Notes: a model not told the origin generated them from the letters alone. 64,000 nt of DNA from Gillisella vitis (GCA_009744235.1 WPHV01000008.1:1-64000), one strand, 5' to 3'; positions 44,434 through 53,985 are shown, counted from the stretch's first letter. Numbers and translations are program-made.

Positions 44434-45317
44434 GGCTCTGTTGCAAAGATTTCAAACGGCGAGGGACTTCCAGTGTTCTCTGCTGTTAAGCGGTGTGAGC
44501 TTGGAGATTCTGGGCGAGCAGAGCTGCGGCTTCAGTCAGAGCGCTTGGTCCAAGCCCGAAAGCCCGTTCAACGATGCGGGCCTCTCCGCGGATGTCTTTT
44601 GTAAGGTTGAAAATAGCCGCTTGACCCTTGCGTAACGCCCGCATGACCTCGAAACCTTTAATCGTCGCATAGGCCGTTTTTAGCGTCTTGAACCCTCTCA
44701 CTGGCTTTATCAGTTGTTTCAACTTGCCGTGATCGGCTTCAACGACATTGTTCAGGTATTTGACCTGTCGATGCACAAGCTCATCGGGACATTTGCCTTC
44801 AGCTTTCAATTGCGCGATGGCAATTCCATAGGTTGGGGCTTTGTCAGTGTTGATAACTCTTGGCTTTTCCCAGTCTTTCAGACCATTCAGAGCCTTGCCG
44901 AGAAAGCGCTTGGCCGCTTTGGCATTGCGCGTCGGCGACAGATAGAAATCGATCGTGTTCCCGAACTTGTCAACGGCGCGGTACAAGTATGTCCATTTGC
45001 CACGAACCTTCACATAGGTTTCATCGACCCGCCAGCTCGTTGATTGGGGCCGCCGCCAGTGCCAACGCAGCCGCTTCTCGATTTCCGGTGCATATTTCTG
45101 GACCCAGCGATAAATCGTGGAATGATCAACGGCGACGCCCCGTTCGCCCATCATTTGCTCAAGGTCGCGGTAGCTCACCCCATAGCGGCAATACCAGCGA
45201 ACTGCCCACAAGATCACCTCGCCCTGAAAATGACGCCACTTGAAATCGCTCATCAAAAGTCCCGCTGAAAACTATCTCCCCTATTTCCAGCACAAACGGA
45301 ATCTTTGCAACAGAGCC
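44434..45317. mobile_element. IS6-family (IS26-like) insertion sequence, complete
   Basis: The terminal inverted repeats are GGCTCTGTTGCAAAGAT at 44434 and its reverse complement ending at 45317. One intact transposase lies inside. The 8-base flanks (GATCATTC and TTTGAATG) are not duplicates, so this copy probably arrived by or took part in a rearrangement. Confidence 0.85.
44486..45256 (-). CDS. IS6-family transposase (IS26-like)
   Basis: The 256-residue DDE transposase has HFQGEVILWAVRWYCRYGVS (HTH), WRVDETYVKVRGKW (first Asp), RVINTDKAPTYG (second Asp) and VEADHGKLKQL (Glu), closely resembling IS26 and relatives. The frame is intact, with a C-terminal extension of about 20 residues beyond the usual end. 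The start could be either of the first two Met codons. Confidence 0.92.
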   Translation of the reverse strand: MMSDFKWRHFQGEVILWAVRWYCRYGVSYRDLEQMMGERGVAVDHSTIYRWVQKYAPEIEKRLRWHWRRPQSTSWRVDETYVKVRGKWTYLYRAVDKFGNTIDFYLSPTRNAKAAKRFLGKALNGLKDWEKPRVINTDKAPTYGIAIAQLKAEGKCPDELVHRQVKYLNNVVEADHGKLKQLIKPVRGFKTLKTAYATIKGFEVMRALRKGQAAIFNLTKDIRGEARIVERAFGLGPSALTEAAALLAQNLQAHTA

Positions 45318-45442
45318 TTTGAATGCAAACCCTATTGGGTGGGTACTGCCTTGGCACCGCCGGTCGAGCCACCGTTCGCCGCTGTGCAGCTTGCCGATTA
45401 AGGCGGGCTCGCATCGGCGCTTATCAGGATTGCGGCAGATTA
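45318..45442. other. Unassigned spacer between two IS6-type elements
   Basis: A segment of 125 bases with no recognisable gene, trapped between IS6-family elements. Confidence 0.3.
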
Positions 45443-46208
45443 GGTTCCGTCGCAAATTTTTGAAATGGTCGCAGATGTGGATATCGCCGGACGCAGTTAT
45501 GCAGCGAGTTCAGCAAATTGCTGAAAGGCGGATTGGCCTGCTGTTTGGAATTGGCCCTTTCTGATCATATGGGCGACCTCAATTCCATCCAATGTAGCCG
45601 ATGCTGATGAAAAGGATTTGAAACCCTTCATTGGTCGCGTCAGCTTCTTGATAAAACGATGGTCCTGCTCAATGATGTTGTTGAGATATTTGATCCGGAC
45701 AATCTCGATCAGCCAGAACCAGCCGTGGAACTGCAACAACCAGTTCATGTTTTGCAATCCGGCAAGGTTGGCGCCGCTCTTGTCTATGACAACTTTCTCA
45801 GGCCAGCCACTATTGCCTATAGTGCGAGCAAAGAAGGTGCTGGTCGTTGATTTCCGCCGATGGGCCTCACGGGCTATCAGGGGTGAATATTTCACAAACC
45901 ATCTGTTCAACGTCGCATGATCGACTTTAACGCCGCGCTCCGCCATAATCTCTTCCAGATCACGATACGAAACGGCATATCGAACGTAGAAAAACACCGC
46001 GTACAAAATCACGGGCACTGTTGCAAAAATTCTTTGTCGTAGAATGAAATTTCAAACGACGTCTGCGTACGGACAGAAAACCTGTCACTCAAACGACAAT
46101 CATCGGGTCATGCACCATCTTATTTGGCTTTTCAAAACCGCAATTCAGATTGAATTGCGGAATGTTTTTCTTCGATTCAGAGGCCCCAAAAAATTTTGCA
46201 ACAGAGCC
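45443..46208. mobile_element. Degenerate IS6-family element with internal IS6-type end
   Basis: The left end GGTTCCGTCGCAAATTTTTG (45443) and the right end, which reads GGCTCTGTTGCAAAATTTTT on the opposite strand (to 46208), form inverted repeats. Within it, at 46014, lies another IS6-type end (GGCACTGTTGCAAAAATTC) directly at the truncated transposase start. So 46014-46208 looks like a separate roughly 195-bp mini-element, or the scar of a deletion. Confidence 0.55.
45497..46018 (-). pseudogene. IS6-family transposase with internal deletion and lost N-terminus
   Basis: VRYAVSYRDLEEIMAERGVK (HTH) and KYLNNIIEQDHRFIKKL (catalytic Glu region) identify the family. The segment with the first catalytic Asp is missing: the frame jumps from EAHRRKSTTS to WPEKVVIDKSGAN. 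The first ten or so residues are replaced by an IS6-type terminal repeat. At 173 residues versus about 235 it cannot be active. Confidence 0.8.
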
Positions 46209-46331
46209 CTATAAATAAGCGTTATCCCACCGGCAGAGAGAATGGGGGACGGTTCTGATCCCATGCAAATATAGGAACATTTGACAAACTTTGCCAAAAT
46301 CGAATTTGATTCCTTCAAATGGAGGTTTCCG

Positions 46332-46574
46332 ATGGCGACAATGAACGTATCTCTTCCAGACCCGATGAAGGATTGGGTGGAGGCGCAGGCCAGGACTGGG
46401 CGATATTCGAACGCTAGCGACTACGTGCGCGACCTGATCCGACGCGACCAGACACGAAACGACAAGATTGCCGCCATGCAAAGTTTCGTCGAGGCCGGGC
46501 TCCAAAGTGGCGTTGGCATTCGATCAAAGGATGAACTCTTTGCTGAGGCGATGGATCGTGCCAGCAAGTCATGA
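46332..46574 (+). CDS. parD: ParD-family antitoxin (CopG/ribbon-helix-helix)
   Basis: The 80-residue protein starts MATMNVSLPDPMKDWVEAQA, the N-terminal ribbon and first helix of ParD antitoxins, with TGRYSNASDYVRDLIRRDQ completing the RHH fold. The acidic C-terminal tail would wrap the toxin. ATG 46332 sits behind GGAGG; the upstream extension to 46281 lacks similarity. It overlaps the parE-like frame by ATGA. Such pairs typically autoregulate their operon. Confidence 0.88.
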   Translation: MATMNVSLPDPMKDWVEAQARTGRYSNASDYVRDLIRRDQTRNDKIAAMQSFVEAGLQSGVGIRSKDELFAEAMDRASKS

Positions 46575-46863
46575 GTTTTAAACTTTCTGTCGAGGTAGAA
46601 GAAGACATCATTGCGATCGCCGAGCAAGGTGCCCGTATGTTCGGAGTAGACCAGGCAAAACCTACCATGATGAACTTTTCGCACTATTTGATCTGATAGC
46701 TGCTAATCCACGCATCGCACGCGAACGAAATGAGATCGAACCGGCCGTCAGAATTCATCCCTTCAAAGCACATCTTATTGTCTATCGGGTTGAAGACGAT
46801 GAGAAAATTTTCGTAGTGCGAATTCGCCACGGGCATGAAGATTGGGTAAGTATTTCAATGTAG
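46571..46863 (+). pseudogene. parE: ParE-family toxin, frameshifted
   Basis: MSFKLSVEVEEDIIAIAEQG is followed, after a frame change in the A-run near 46653, by TYHDELFALFDLIAANPRIA and a C-terminus IVYRVEDDEKIFVVRIRHGH that matches ParE (RelE fold, gyrase poison). One missing A (four instead of five) explains the break. As written the toxin ends after about 42 residues and should be inactive, unless this is a sequencing error. Confidence 0.8.
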
Positions 46864-46930
46864 CACAACGGATGGAGCTGTGGGGTTTGGTGTGCTTTAG
46901 GTTCTGATCCGTTCAAGGCGGGAGTAATGT

Positions 46931-47971
46931 TCACCCCCTGAGCACGTTAGTATAGTTTCCGGACTTCTGACGGAAGCGAGCTGGAGTGAAGCCGGTCAGA
47001 TGGCGAAAGCTTCTGGCAAAGGCGCTGAGTTCGCTATAGCCAAGCTGCTCGGCGATGACAGGGATAGACAGCCGTGTGTTGGCAAGCAGGCTTTTTGCGA
47101 TTTCCATCCGGACCATGTTGCGCAGGTCCGCATAATTGACGCCGTTTTCTGCGAGCTTGCGCTGGAAACTGCGCAGGCTCATGCCGAAATCACCAGCCGC
47201 GTGGTCTATATCGATGCTCGCATGCTGGCAAAGAGCTGCGGCGATCCATGCCTTCAGCGCGGCCACGAGATCGAGACGTTTCTCCCGGTGGTAAAGAAGA
47301 TCGGACAGTTCGCAGGCGATCCGCAAGTGGCGATGTTCATCCCCGCCGGCGCCGATCGGACGATCAAGAAACTTTTTCGGAAACACGATCGCGTTTTCCC
47401 GGCGGCCGAACGATAAAGGGCAGGCAAGCTGTGATCGATAAAGCGCCAGATTGTCGCCCGGCATATGCTCAAACTCTATGCAGGACGGTTTCCAATCCTC
47501 ACCGATGGTCGCTGCCAGCATTGTGTTCAGCAAGCTTTCTGTAAAGTCCGCATCCTGGGTCTTGTGACGGACCGTATTGTCATGGATGGAATAGGAAAAC
47601 CGGGCGACATCGTTTTCTACGACGAGCTCCGACCGGCTGTTGCTCTGCAATGCCGGAAAATGGCGACTGAATTGCGTCAGTCCTTGTTTGAGCGTTGGCG
47701 CCGTTAGAAACAGGGCGGCCAGGGAGCCAATTGCTTGGAATTCAAATTCTTTGCCAAGTTTCAATCCAAATATCGGATCGTTCGTTTCTTCAGAAGCGAC
47801 CTCAAGGGCGGATGTGAAGGCGGCCAGCGGCATGAAATCGCTTTCGGCAAACAACGCATTGCTGCCAAGTCCGATGCGCGCCGACACTGTATCCGCGTCG
47901 AGCCCTCCGAGACGGATCGAAGCCAACAGGCCGTTCATGGCAGAGGAGGCAATGATGCCTGTGGTTTTCAT
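46931..47971 (-). CDS. AraC-family transcriptional regulator
   Basis: The 346-residue regulator has an N-terminal AraC-binding-like domain (FGLKLGKEFEFQAIGSLAAL) and a C-terminal double HTH (FGMSLRSFQRKLAENGVNYA, then IAEQLGYSELSAFARSFRHL). This is the type that often senses amines or amino acids in rhizobia. ATG 47971 is chosen because GGAG lies upstream and family similarity begins there; a frame to 48064 adds 31 unrelated residues. It diverges from the permease and amine-oxidase genes and probably activates them. Confidence 0.85.
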   Translation of the reverse strand: MKTTGIIASSAMNGLLASIRLGGLDADTVSARIGLGSNALFAESDFMPLAAFTSALEVASEETNDPIFGLKLGKEFEFQAIGSLAALFLTAPTLKQGLTQFSRHFPALQSNSRSELVVENDVARFSYSIHDNTVRHKTQDADFTESLLNTMLAATIGEDWKPSCIEFEHMPGDNLALYRSQLACPLSFGRRENAIVFPKKFLDRPIGAGGDEHRHLRIACELSDLLYHREKRLDLVAALKAWIAAALCQHASIDIDHAAGDFGMSLRSFQRKLAENGVNYADLRNMVRMEIAKSLLANTRLSIPVIAEQLGYSELSAFARSFRHLTGFTPARFRQKSGNYTNVLRG

Positions 47972-48156
47972 GGCTTGCTCCAAATGAACTTTCGAGTCTG
48001 CCCATGCAATAAGCGGGCCACATGGATCAGCGCGACAGGCGGCCATTTTGGCATGAAGTGTCAAATACAGGCCCTAAAATTTTTGCATAGTAGAAACTCG
48101 GCTCAAAAGAACAAAATTATAGATAAATATAACCTGTATTTTTTAGCGAAAAAGCT

Positions 48157-48198
48157 AAACTATACCGGCTGCGTTTCTCTGTAATAAGCAAACTATAC
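48157..48198. promoter_or_regulatory. Direct repeats in the araC-permease intergenic region
   Basis: AAACTATAC occurs at 48157-48165 and 48190-48198, 33 bases apart (about three helical turns), each preceded by AGC. Direct repeats in phase upstream of the permease start (48245) fit binding by the divergent AraC-type protein. Confidence 0.45.
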
Positions 48199-48244
48199 AG
48201 TTCATAATCGATCAAAGCTGAACGTTTTATCTGGGGGGATTTCC

Positions 48245-49687
48245 ATGTCCACGATTGAAGTTGGAAAGGCCGGAACTGAACTCCGGCACAATGCTATCGG
48301 GGTCAGCCATATCGTCTTTTTCGTCGTCGCCGCCGCTGCGCCGTTGACGGCGGTGGTCGGTGCATCACCTGCCGCCTTTGCCTTCGGAAACGGTGCTGGT
48401 GTGCCGGCCACCTATCTGCTGGTCGGTGCGCTTTACCTGATCTTCAGCGTCGGCTTTACGGCCATGAGCCGGTTTATCGGCTCGGCCGGTGGCTTTTATC
48501 CCTATATCGCTGCCGGCCTCGGCCGCCCGGCCGGGGTGGCCGGAGCGTTCGTCGCCCTTGCGACCTATATCGCCATCGAACTGGCGGTCTGCGGCCTATT
48601 TGGCTTCTTCATGAATGACATTGTCAAGACATCCGGCGGCCCCAGCATCGCCTGGTGGATCTATGCCTGCATGCTTGCGGCCCTGATCTATGCTTGCGGC
48701 CGCCGCAATATCGAATTTTCCGGCCGGGTCCTCGGCTACTGTATGATCGCCGAGATTGCCATTCTTGCCCTCTTTGCCTTGTCGGTGCTGATCTCCGGCG
48801 GCGGACCCGAGGGTATTACTGTCGCTCCTTTCGGCCTTTCCGCCGTGGCCGGGCCTGGAATAGGTGTGTCGCTGGTTTTCGTCGTCGCCTCCTTCATAGG
48901 TTTCGAGGCAACCGCGATCTTTGGCGAGGAAGCCCGCGATCCAAAGCGCACCATCGCACGTGCCACCTACCTTGCGGTGATCATCATCGCCGTGTTCTAT
49001 GCCTTCGTGACCTGGGCCGTTGCCTTGCATTACGGTCCGTCCAACATAGCCTCCGAGGCAACGGCCAATACAGCGACGCTGTACGTGACCGCCGTGCAGG
49101 CCATGCTTGGCGGTCCGGCTGGGATTGTCCTTAACGCCCTGCTGATCACTAGCCTGTTTGCCTGTGCGCTGTCCTTCCACAATACCATCAACCGCTATTT
49201 CTATTCGCTTGGCCGCGAGGGGATCGCCTGGTCGGGTTTCGCACGCACGCACGGAACCCATAATTCGCCTCACATGGCGGGTGGCGTCCAGACCATACTG
49301 ATGGTCGCGCTGATCCTGGCCTTCGCCTTCAGCGGGCAGGATCCCTACGCGGTCGTGTTTGCCTGGATGGGCGCTTTCGCCAGCGTCGGCATCCTGCTCC
49401 TGCAGACAATGGTCTGCCTGGCGGTGATTGGCTTTTTCCGCACGGATACCCGTGGTGTCGGCGTCTGGCAGTGGATCGTGGCTCCGATCATCAGCATGGC
49501 CGGATTGCTAGCATGCCTAGTGCTGATGATCATCAACCTGCCGCTGATCAGCGGCTCACAATCGCCGATCGTCGCCAGCTTCCCGGTCATCCTGGCCATC
49601 ATCGCCGCCGCAGGCGCCACCTTTGCAGTGTGGCTGAAGGCCCGCAAGCCGGCCATCTACGCCAATCTCGGCCGCGCCTTCGCTTAA
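48245..49687 (+). CDS. APC-family amino acid/amine permease
   Basis: The 480-residue inner-membrane protein has about twelve hydrophobic segments. The first contains AAAPLTAVVGASPAAFAFGN, and later FEATAIFGEEARDPKRTIAR is the conserved TM6-loop motif of APC transporters. It is followed by a copper amine oxidase, so uptake of an amine (for example tyramine, phenethylamine or a polyamine) is likely. A rho-independent terminator-like hairpin lies behind it. Confidence 0.85.
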   Translation: MSTIEVGKAGTELRHNAIGVSHIVFFVVAAAAPLTAVVGASPAAFAFGNGAGVPATYLLVGALYLIFSVGFTAMSRFIGSAGGFYPYIAAGLGRPAGVAGAFVALATYIAIELAVCGLFGFFMNDIVKTSGGPSIAWWIYACMLAALIYACGRRNIEFSGRVLGYCMIAEIAILALFALSVLISGGGPEGITVAPFGLSAVAGPGIGVSLVFVVASFIGFEATAIFGEEARDPKRTIARATYLAVIIIAVFYAFVTWAVALHYGPSNIASEATANTATLYVTAVQAMLGGPAGIVLNALLITSLFACALSFHNTINRYFYSLGREGIAWSGFARTHGTHNSPHMAGGVQTILMVALILAFAFSGQDPYAVVFAWMGAFASVGILLLQTMVCLAVIGFFRTDTRGVGVWQWIVAPIISMAGLLACLVLMIINLPLISGSQSPIVASFPVILAIIAAAGATFAVWLKARKPAIYANLGRAFA

Positions 49688-49740
49688 AGGTGGGATCCGG
49701 CTCAACCGCAAGACTTGCGCGGCCCTTCGATAAAACCGCG

Positions 49741-49768
49741 ACGGCGGCTCACAACCGCCGTGCTTTTT
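49741..49768 (+). terminator. Rho-independent terminator or attenuator
   Basis: ACGGCGG-CTCACAA-CCGCCGT is followed by GC and five T. It lies between permease and amine oxidase, so it may only partly reduce read-through. Confidence 0.7.
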
Positions 49769-49811
49769 CAATTTCCGGCTGCAGAAGCCGAACAGACTAA
49801 GGAAGAATACC

Positions 49812-51743
49812 ATGGATACCTGCTGTGTTTCCGCTGCACCCCGTCAGATCCCGCTGAGCGTCACCCATCCCCTGCAGCCCCTGACCCCGGACGAAATCCG
49901 CGCGGTGGCAACGATCGTGCGCAAGGATCCGCCTTATGGCGCTGACACCCGCTTTGAAACGATCGAACTGATGGAGCCGGACAAGGCGACGGTTCGGGCG
50001 TTTTCGTCCGGCGCGCCGATCGCCCGCAAGGCACGGGTGAACGTTTTCAGCGCCGCCGCCGTCACCGTCACCAGTCTCGTGGTTTGCCTCGATACGCAAA
50101 CCATCCTCACCCGCAAGGATTTCCCCGGCAAGCGTCCGATGATCCAGCTCGAACAGTTCCTATCCATCGAAGGTATAGTACGGACCGATCCGGAGTTTAT
50201 AGCGGCCTGCGCGAAGCGCGGCATCACCGACATGGAGACGGTGTGCGTCGACCCATGGTCGGCAGGGAATTTTGGGGTGCCCGGCGAGGAGGGTCGCCAT
50301 CTCTGCCACATTTTCTGCTGGCTGCGGCTGCGCGAGAACGAGAACTTCTACGCCCATCCGATCGAGGGGCTGAATGCGGTGGTCGACCTTATCACCGGCA
50401 AGGTCATCCGGGTCGACGACTATGGCGTAGTGCCCGTTCCGATGCAGGAAGTGAACTATGAAAGTCAGTTCATAGAAACCTTTCAACCAACGGCCAAGCC
50501 GATCGACGTGGTACAGCAAGAAGGCGTGAACTTCGCTTTCGATGGGCACCGCATCACCTGGCGCAACTGGTCGCTGGTCGTCGGCTTCAATGCGCGCGAG
50601 GCGCTCACCCTTCACGACATCCGCTTCGACGGGCGGCCGATCGTTAACCGCGCCTCGATCGTTGAGATGACGGTGCCCTATGGCAGCCCGGACAACGGCC
50701 ATTTCCGCAAGAATGTCTTCGATATCGGCGAATACGGCATCGGCAAGCTCGCCAATTCCCTGAAGCTCGGCTGCGATTGCCTGGGCGTCATCAAGTATCT
50801 CGACGTACACCTCAACACCATGGACGGCGATCCCTGGACGATCGAGAAGGCTATCTGCATTCACGAGGAAGATTCCGGGCTTTTGTGGAAGCATATGGAT
50901 TTCCGGACAGAACGCTCCGAAATCCGCCGGGGCGCCAAGCTCGTCGTCTCAACGATCTGCACCGTCGGCAACTATGAATACGGCCTTTACTGGTATCTTT
51001 TTCTCGACGGGACGATCGAACACGAGGTCAAGGCAACCGGGATCATCAACACTGCCGCCTGCATTCCCGGCCAGCCTCCGAAATATGGGCGCGAAGTGGC
51101 ACCCGGTGTCGTCGGTCATATCCACCAGCATATCCTATGCGCCCGCCTGGACATGGCGGTGGACGGCGATGCCAACAGCGTCGTGGAATGCAACACCTAT
51201 GCCGAGCCGCTTGGTCCCGCCAACCCCTATGGCAATGCCTTCTTCGAGCAGCAAACCGTGCTTGGCCGGGAAAGCGAGGCAACACGCCGCGCCGATCCGG
51301 CATCGCACCGCTACTGGAAGGTCATTAACCCGAACAAGACGAACTATACCGGCGCTCCCGTTGGCTACAAGCTCGAGGCGAACCATTGCGTCACCCCGTT
51401 CGTTCATCCGGATTCGCCATCCGGAAAACGCGCTGCGTTCGTTCAAAATCATGTCTGGGTTACGGCCTTCGATCCGGAAGAGAGATTCCCGGCGGGCGAC
51501 TTCGTCAACCATTCCGATGGAGCCGGCGGGCTTATAGAATTCGTCGCCAAGAATCGGCCGATCGAGAACACTGATATCGTGCTCTGGCACGTCTTTGGCC
51601 TGCATCACCCCGTGCGTGTCGAGGATTTTCCGGTGCAGCCCTGCGTGTTCACCGGCTTTAAGCTGATGCCGAGCGGCTTCTTCGACCGCAATCCGGCTAT
51701 CAACCTGCCACCGGTGGTCAACACGGCCAGTTGCCCCGCATGA
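49812..51743 (+). CDS. Copper-containing primary-amine oxidase
   Basis: The 643-residue oxidase deaminates primary amines to aldehyde, ammonia and H2O2. TVGNYEYG contains the Tyr388 that becomes topaquinone. VVGHIHQHILCARLDMAVDG supplies two copper His, and LWHVFGLHHPVRVEDFPVQP the third. The N2/N3 domains and a length typical of AGAO-like enzymes are present. No signal peptide is visible, so it is probably cytosolic as in Arthrobacter. It is downstream of the permease and upstream of a TauE/SafE-like membrane protein. Confidence 0.93.
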   Translation: MDTCCVSAAPRQIPLSVTHPLQPLTPDEIRAVATIVRKDPPYGADTRFETIELMEPDKATVRAFSSGAPIARKARVNVFSAAAVTVTSLVVCLDTQTILTRKDFPGKRPMIQLEQFLSIEGIVRTDPEFIAACAKRGITDMETVCVDPWSAGNFGVPGEEGRHLCHIFCWLRLRENENFYAHPIEGLNAVVDLITGKVIRVDDYGVVPVPMQEVNYESQFIETFQPTAKPIDVVQQEGVNFAFDGHRITWRNWSLVVGFNAREALTLHDIRFDGRPIVNRASIVEMTVPYGSPDNGHFRKNVFDIGEYGIGKLANSLKLGCDCLGVIKYLDVHLNTMDGDPWTIEKAICIHEEDSGLLWKHMDFRTERSEIRRGAKLVVSTICTVGNYEYGLYWYLFLDGTIEHEVKATGIINTAACIPGQPPKYGREVAPGVVGHIHQHILCARLDMAVDGDANSVVECNTYAEPLGPANPYGNAFFEQQTVLGRESEATRRADPASHRYWKVINPNKTNYTGAPVGYKLEANHCVTPFVHPDSPSGKRAAFVQNHVWVTAFDPEERFPAGDFVNHSDGAGGLIEFVAKNRPIENTDIVLWHVFGLHHPVRVEDFPVQPCVFTGFKLMPSGFFDRNPAINLPPVVNTASCPA

Positions 51744-51789
51744 ACATATCCGTCATGCACGGCACGTTGGCGAACAGGAAGAGGCAGAA

Positions 51790-52512
51790 ATGATACCGGA
51801 TCTCCCAATGCTTGCGGGCACCGTTGCCGCTGGCTTCCTGATGGGCCTTGCCGGCAGCCTGCACTGCGCGGGCCAATGCGGCGGCATCGCCTCGTCGCTG
51901 CTGATCGCGACGGGTCAAGGTCGTTCCGGGCGGCAAAGAGCGCAGGCTTTGCTGGCCACCCAGCTCGGCCGCACGGTGACCTACACGATCGCTGGCTGTG
52001 TTGTCGGTATTGCCGGCGACGCATTGGGGCAGCTTTTCGATCTCGCCGGTCTACAGCCTGTGCTGCGGATCCTAGGCGCAGCCATGCTGCTGTGGGTGGG
52101 GCTTTCGCTAATTGGCATGGTCCCAGGTCCTCAGCTCATCGACCGTCGCGTGATCGCCGCCTCGACATTTTTGCTTGGCGGTCGTCAGGGGGGCGTCCAT
52201 TTCGAGACGCCCTCAGCGTTGCTGCTCGGAATGGCATGGGGTATTGCGCCCTGCGCCATGGTCTACAACGCCTTGATGACTGCCATGCTCAGCGGCACGG
52301 GTGCAACGGGCGCTCTGTTCATGATGAGCTTCGGCCTGGCGACCGTTCCGGCGGTGGCTCTGACAGCTGCCGGCGCCGTCCAAATTGCTGTGATGGGGGC
52401 AAGGCTGCCCAAGGCCGCGCTGCGCAAAGTCGTCGGTATCGCCATCGTCGCCTTGGGTTTTGGGAGTATCGTAATGCCTGCCGCATCCCTGACGGCGCTT
52501 TGCCTAAGCTAG
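51790..52512 (+). CDS. TauE/SafE (UreH/DsbD-like) membrane protein
   Basis: The 240-residue protein has about six hydrophobic segments. Near the N-terminus LMGLAGSLHCAGQCGGI carries the HCxxxC motif typical of the sulfite-exporter TauE/SafE/UreH-like group (heavy-metal or heme-copper-oxidase-linked members). GMAWGIAPCAMVYNALM repeats the pattern in the second half. It is 46 bases behind the copper amine oxidase and in the same direction, so a role in copper supply is plausible. True substrate unknown. Confidence 0.75.
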   Translation: MIPDLPMLAGTVAAGFLMGLAGSLHCAGQCGGIASSLLIATGQGRSGRQRAQALLATQLGRTVTYTIAGCVVGIAGDALGQLFDLAGLQPVLRILGAAMLLWVGLSLIGMVPGPQLIDRRVIAASTFLLGGRQGGVHFETPSALLLGMAWGIAPCAMVYNALMTAMLSGTGATGALFMMSFGLATVPAVALTAAGAVQIAVMGARLPKAALRKVVGIAIVALGFGSIVMPAASLTALCLS

Positions 52513-52748
52513 TTAGTTATGAGACGGCCGCCGGAAGGCGCCGAATACAAATCCGGCTATAGATCGAATGCCACGATTCCGTCACATACCGTCTGTGGGA
52601 TCCAGATCCCTTCAAGGCGAGCGTGGTCACTTTCGCACGGGTGCCCAATCGTCATGGAGTTCTAGATTGCTCTGATCCCCAAAAACTGGATCGTTTTTGA
52701 TTGGAGTTTTTTGCGCTCGATTCCCGGCTGGGAACAGGAGCGGAAACG

Positions 52749-53795
52749 ATGAAAGCATCGAACTTTTCGGACGTCCAGAAAGCGTTCATTCTCAAACAGG
52801 GTGACGACGGCACGCCGGTGGCAGAGATTTGCCGGAAGGCGGGGATTAGCCAAGCAACCTATTTCAATTGGCGCAAGAAATACGCAGGGCTGCTGCCGGA
52901 CGAGATGCGGCGTCTGAAGGCTTTGGAAGACGAGAACAACCGCTTGAAACGGATCGTTGCCGACCTGACGCTGGATCGCGAGATGCTGGTGGATTGGGGG
53001 ATATCGATCCGACGGGCCTGCAAGGTCCTGATGTTTGACACCTCGAGCTATCACTACAAATTCCGAGGAATCGGGCAGGCCCCTCTCGAAAGACGGATCA
53101 AGGAGATATGCGAAACGCGTGTGCGGTACGGATATCGCCGCGTGCATGTCCACTTGCGCCGGGATGGATGGAAGATCAACATGAAGAAGACACGTAGGAT
53201 TACAGCGAGTTAGGTCTCCAATTGCGTAATAAGCGCCCCAAGCGTCGGGTGACGGCAAAGCTTCGGGACGACCGTCAGGCAGCCGTCGGTCCGAACGATG
53301 TATGGGCGATGGATTTCGTTCACGACCAGCTCTCGACGGGTAAGAAATTGCGCATCCTGACCGTTGTGGATACGCATTCTCGCTAGTGCCCCGCCACCGA
53401 CGCACGGTTCACCTATCGCGGTGAGGATGTGGTTCAGACGTTGGAACGTATCTGCAAGGGGACTGGCTATCCCAGGACGATCAGGGTTGATAACGGCAGC
53501 GAATTTATCTCCCGCGACCTCGACCTTTGGGCTTATGCCAACAACGTCACCCTGGACTTCTCTCGGCCCGGAAAACCGACCGATAACGGCTTCATCGAGG
53601 CGTTCAACAGCAAGCTGCGCGCAGAGTGCCTGAACGCGCATTGGTTTTTAACCCTTGCAGATTCACGCAGATTCACGCGAAAAATTGGAGACTTGGCGTC
53701 GATACTACAACGAGGATCGTCCTCACAGCGCAATCGGATATAACGTCCCGATTGCCATGCATAATCCCGGTGGCGCAACCAGCCCGTCATCGTGA
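52749..53795 (+). pseudogene. IS3-family (IS407-like) transposase, fused and multiply broken
   Basis: OrfA is recognised by FILKQGDDGTPVAEICRKAG and ATYFNWRKKYAGL. After LDREMLVDWG an internal deletion joins it to orfB (SIRRACKVLMFDTSSYHY). Then come a one-base deletion near 53203, an in-frame TAG near 53384, and an exact 10-bp tandem duplication (GCAGATTCAC twice) near 53658 that shifts the frame. The catalytic core remnants WAMDFVHDQL, TIRVDNGSEF and PTDNGFIEAFN are visible. Similarity ends with PGGATSPSS and TGA 53795. Dead relic. Confidence 0.88.
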
Positions 53796-53857
53796 TCAGA
53801 GCCGGAAAACTCCAGCTTCCGGCGGTCCAAGGTTAGGGCTCAGAGCACAGCTCATGC

Positions 53858-53985
53858 CAAGGCCACAAAGATGTGGACCACATCCTCGCCTTGAAGGCAT
53901 TGCAAATATCTCAAATGCTTGCACCGCTTGAGATATTTGCAAAAGGAATACGAAGTCATCTTCAATGAATCGTCGTATCAGTCGC
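53858..53985. repeat. Two-hairpin intergenic repeat, copy 1
   Basis: The repeat shares with 61198-61323 a common frame (CATCCTCnCCTTGAAG..., ATATCTCAAATGC, ...AAAGGAA). Stem 1 is GCAAATATCTCAA/TTGAGATATTTGC (53902-53940). A weaker second hairpin lies around CGAAGTCAT. No coding capacity is seen. It lies upstream of the first MetQ gene. Confidence 0.65.
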
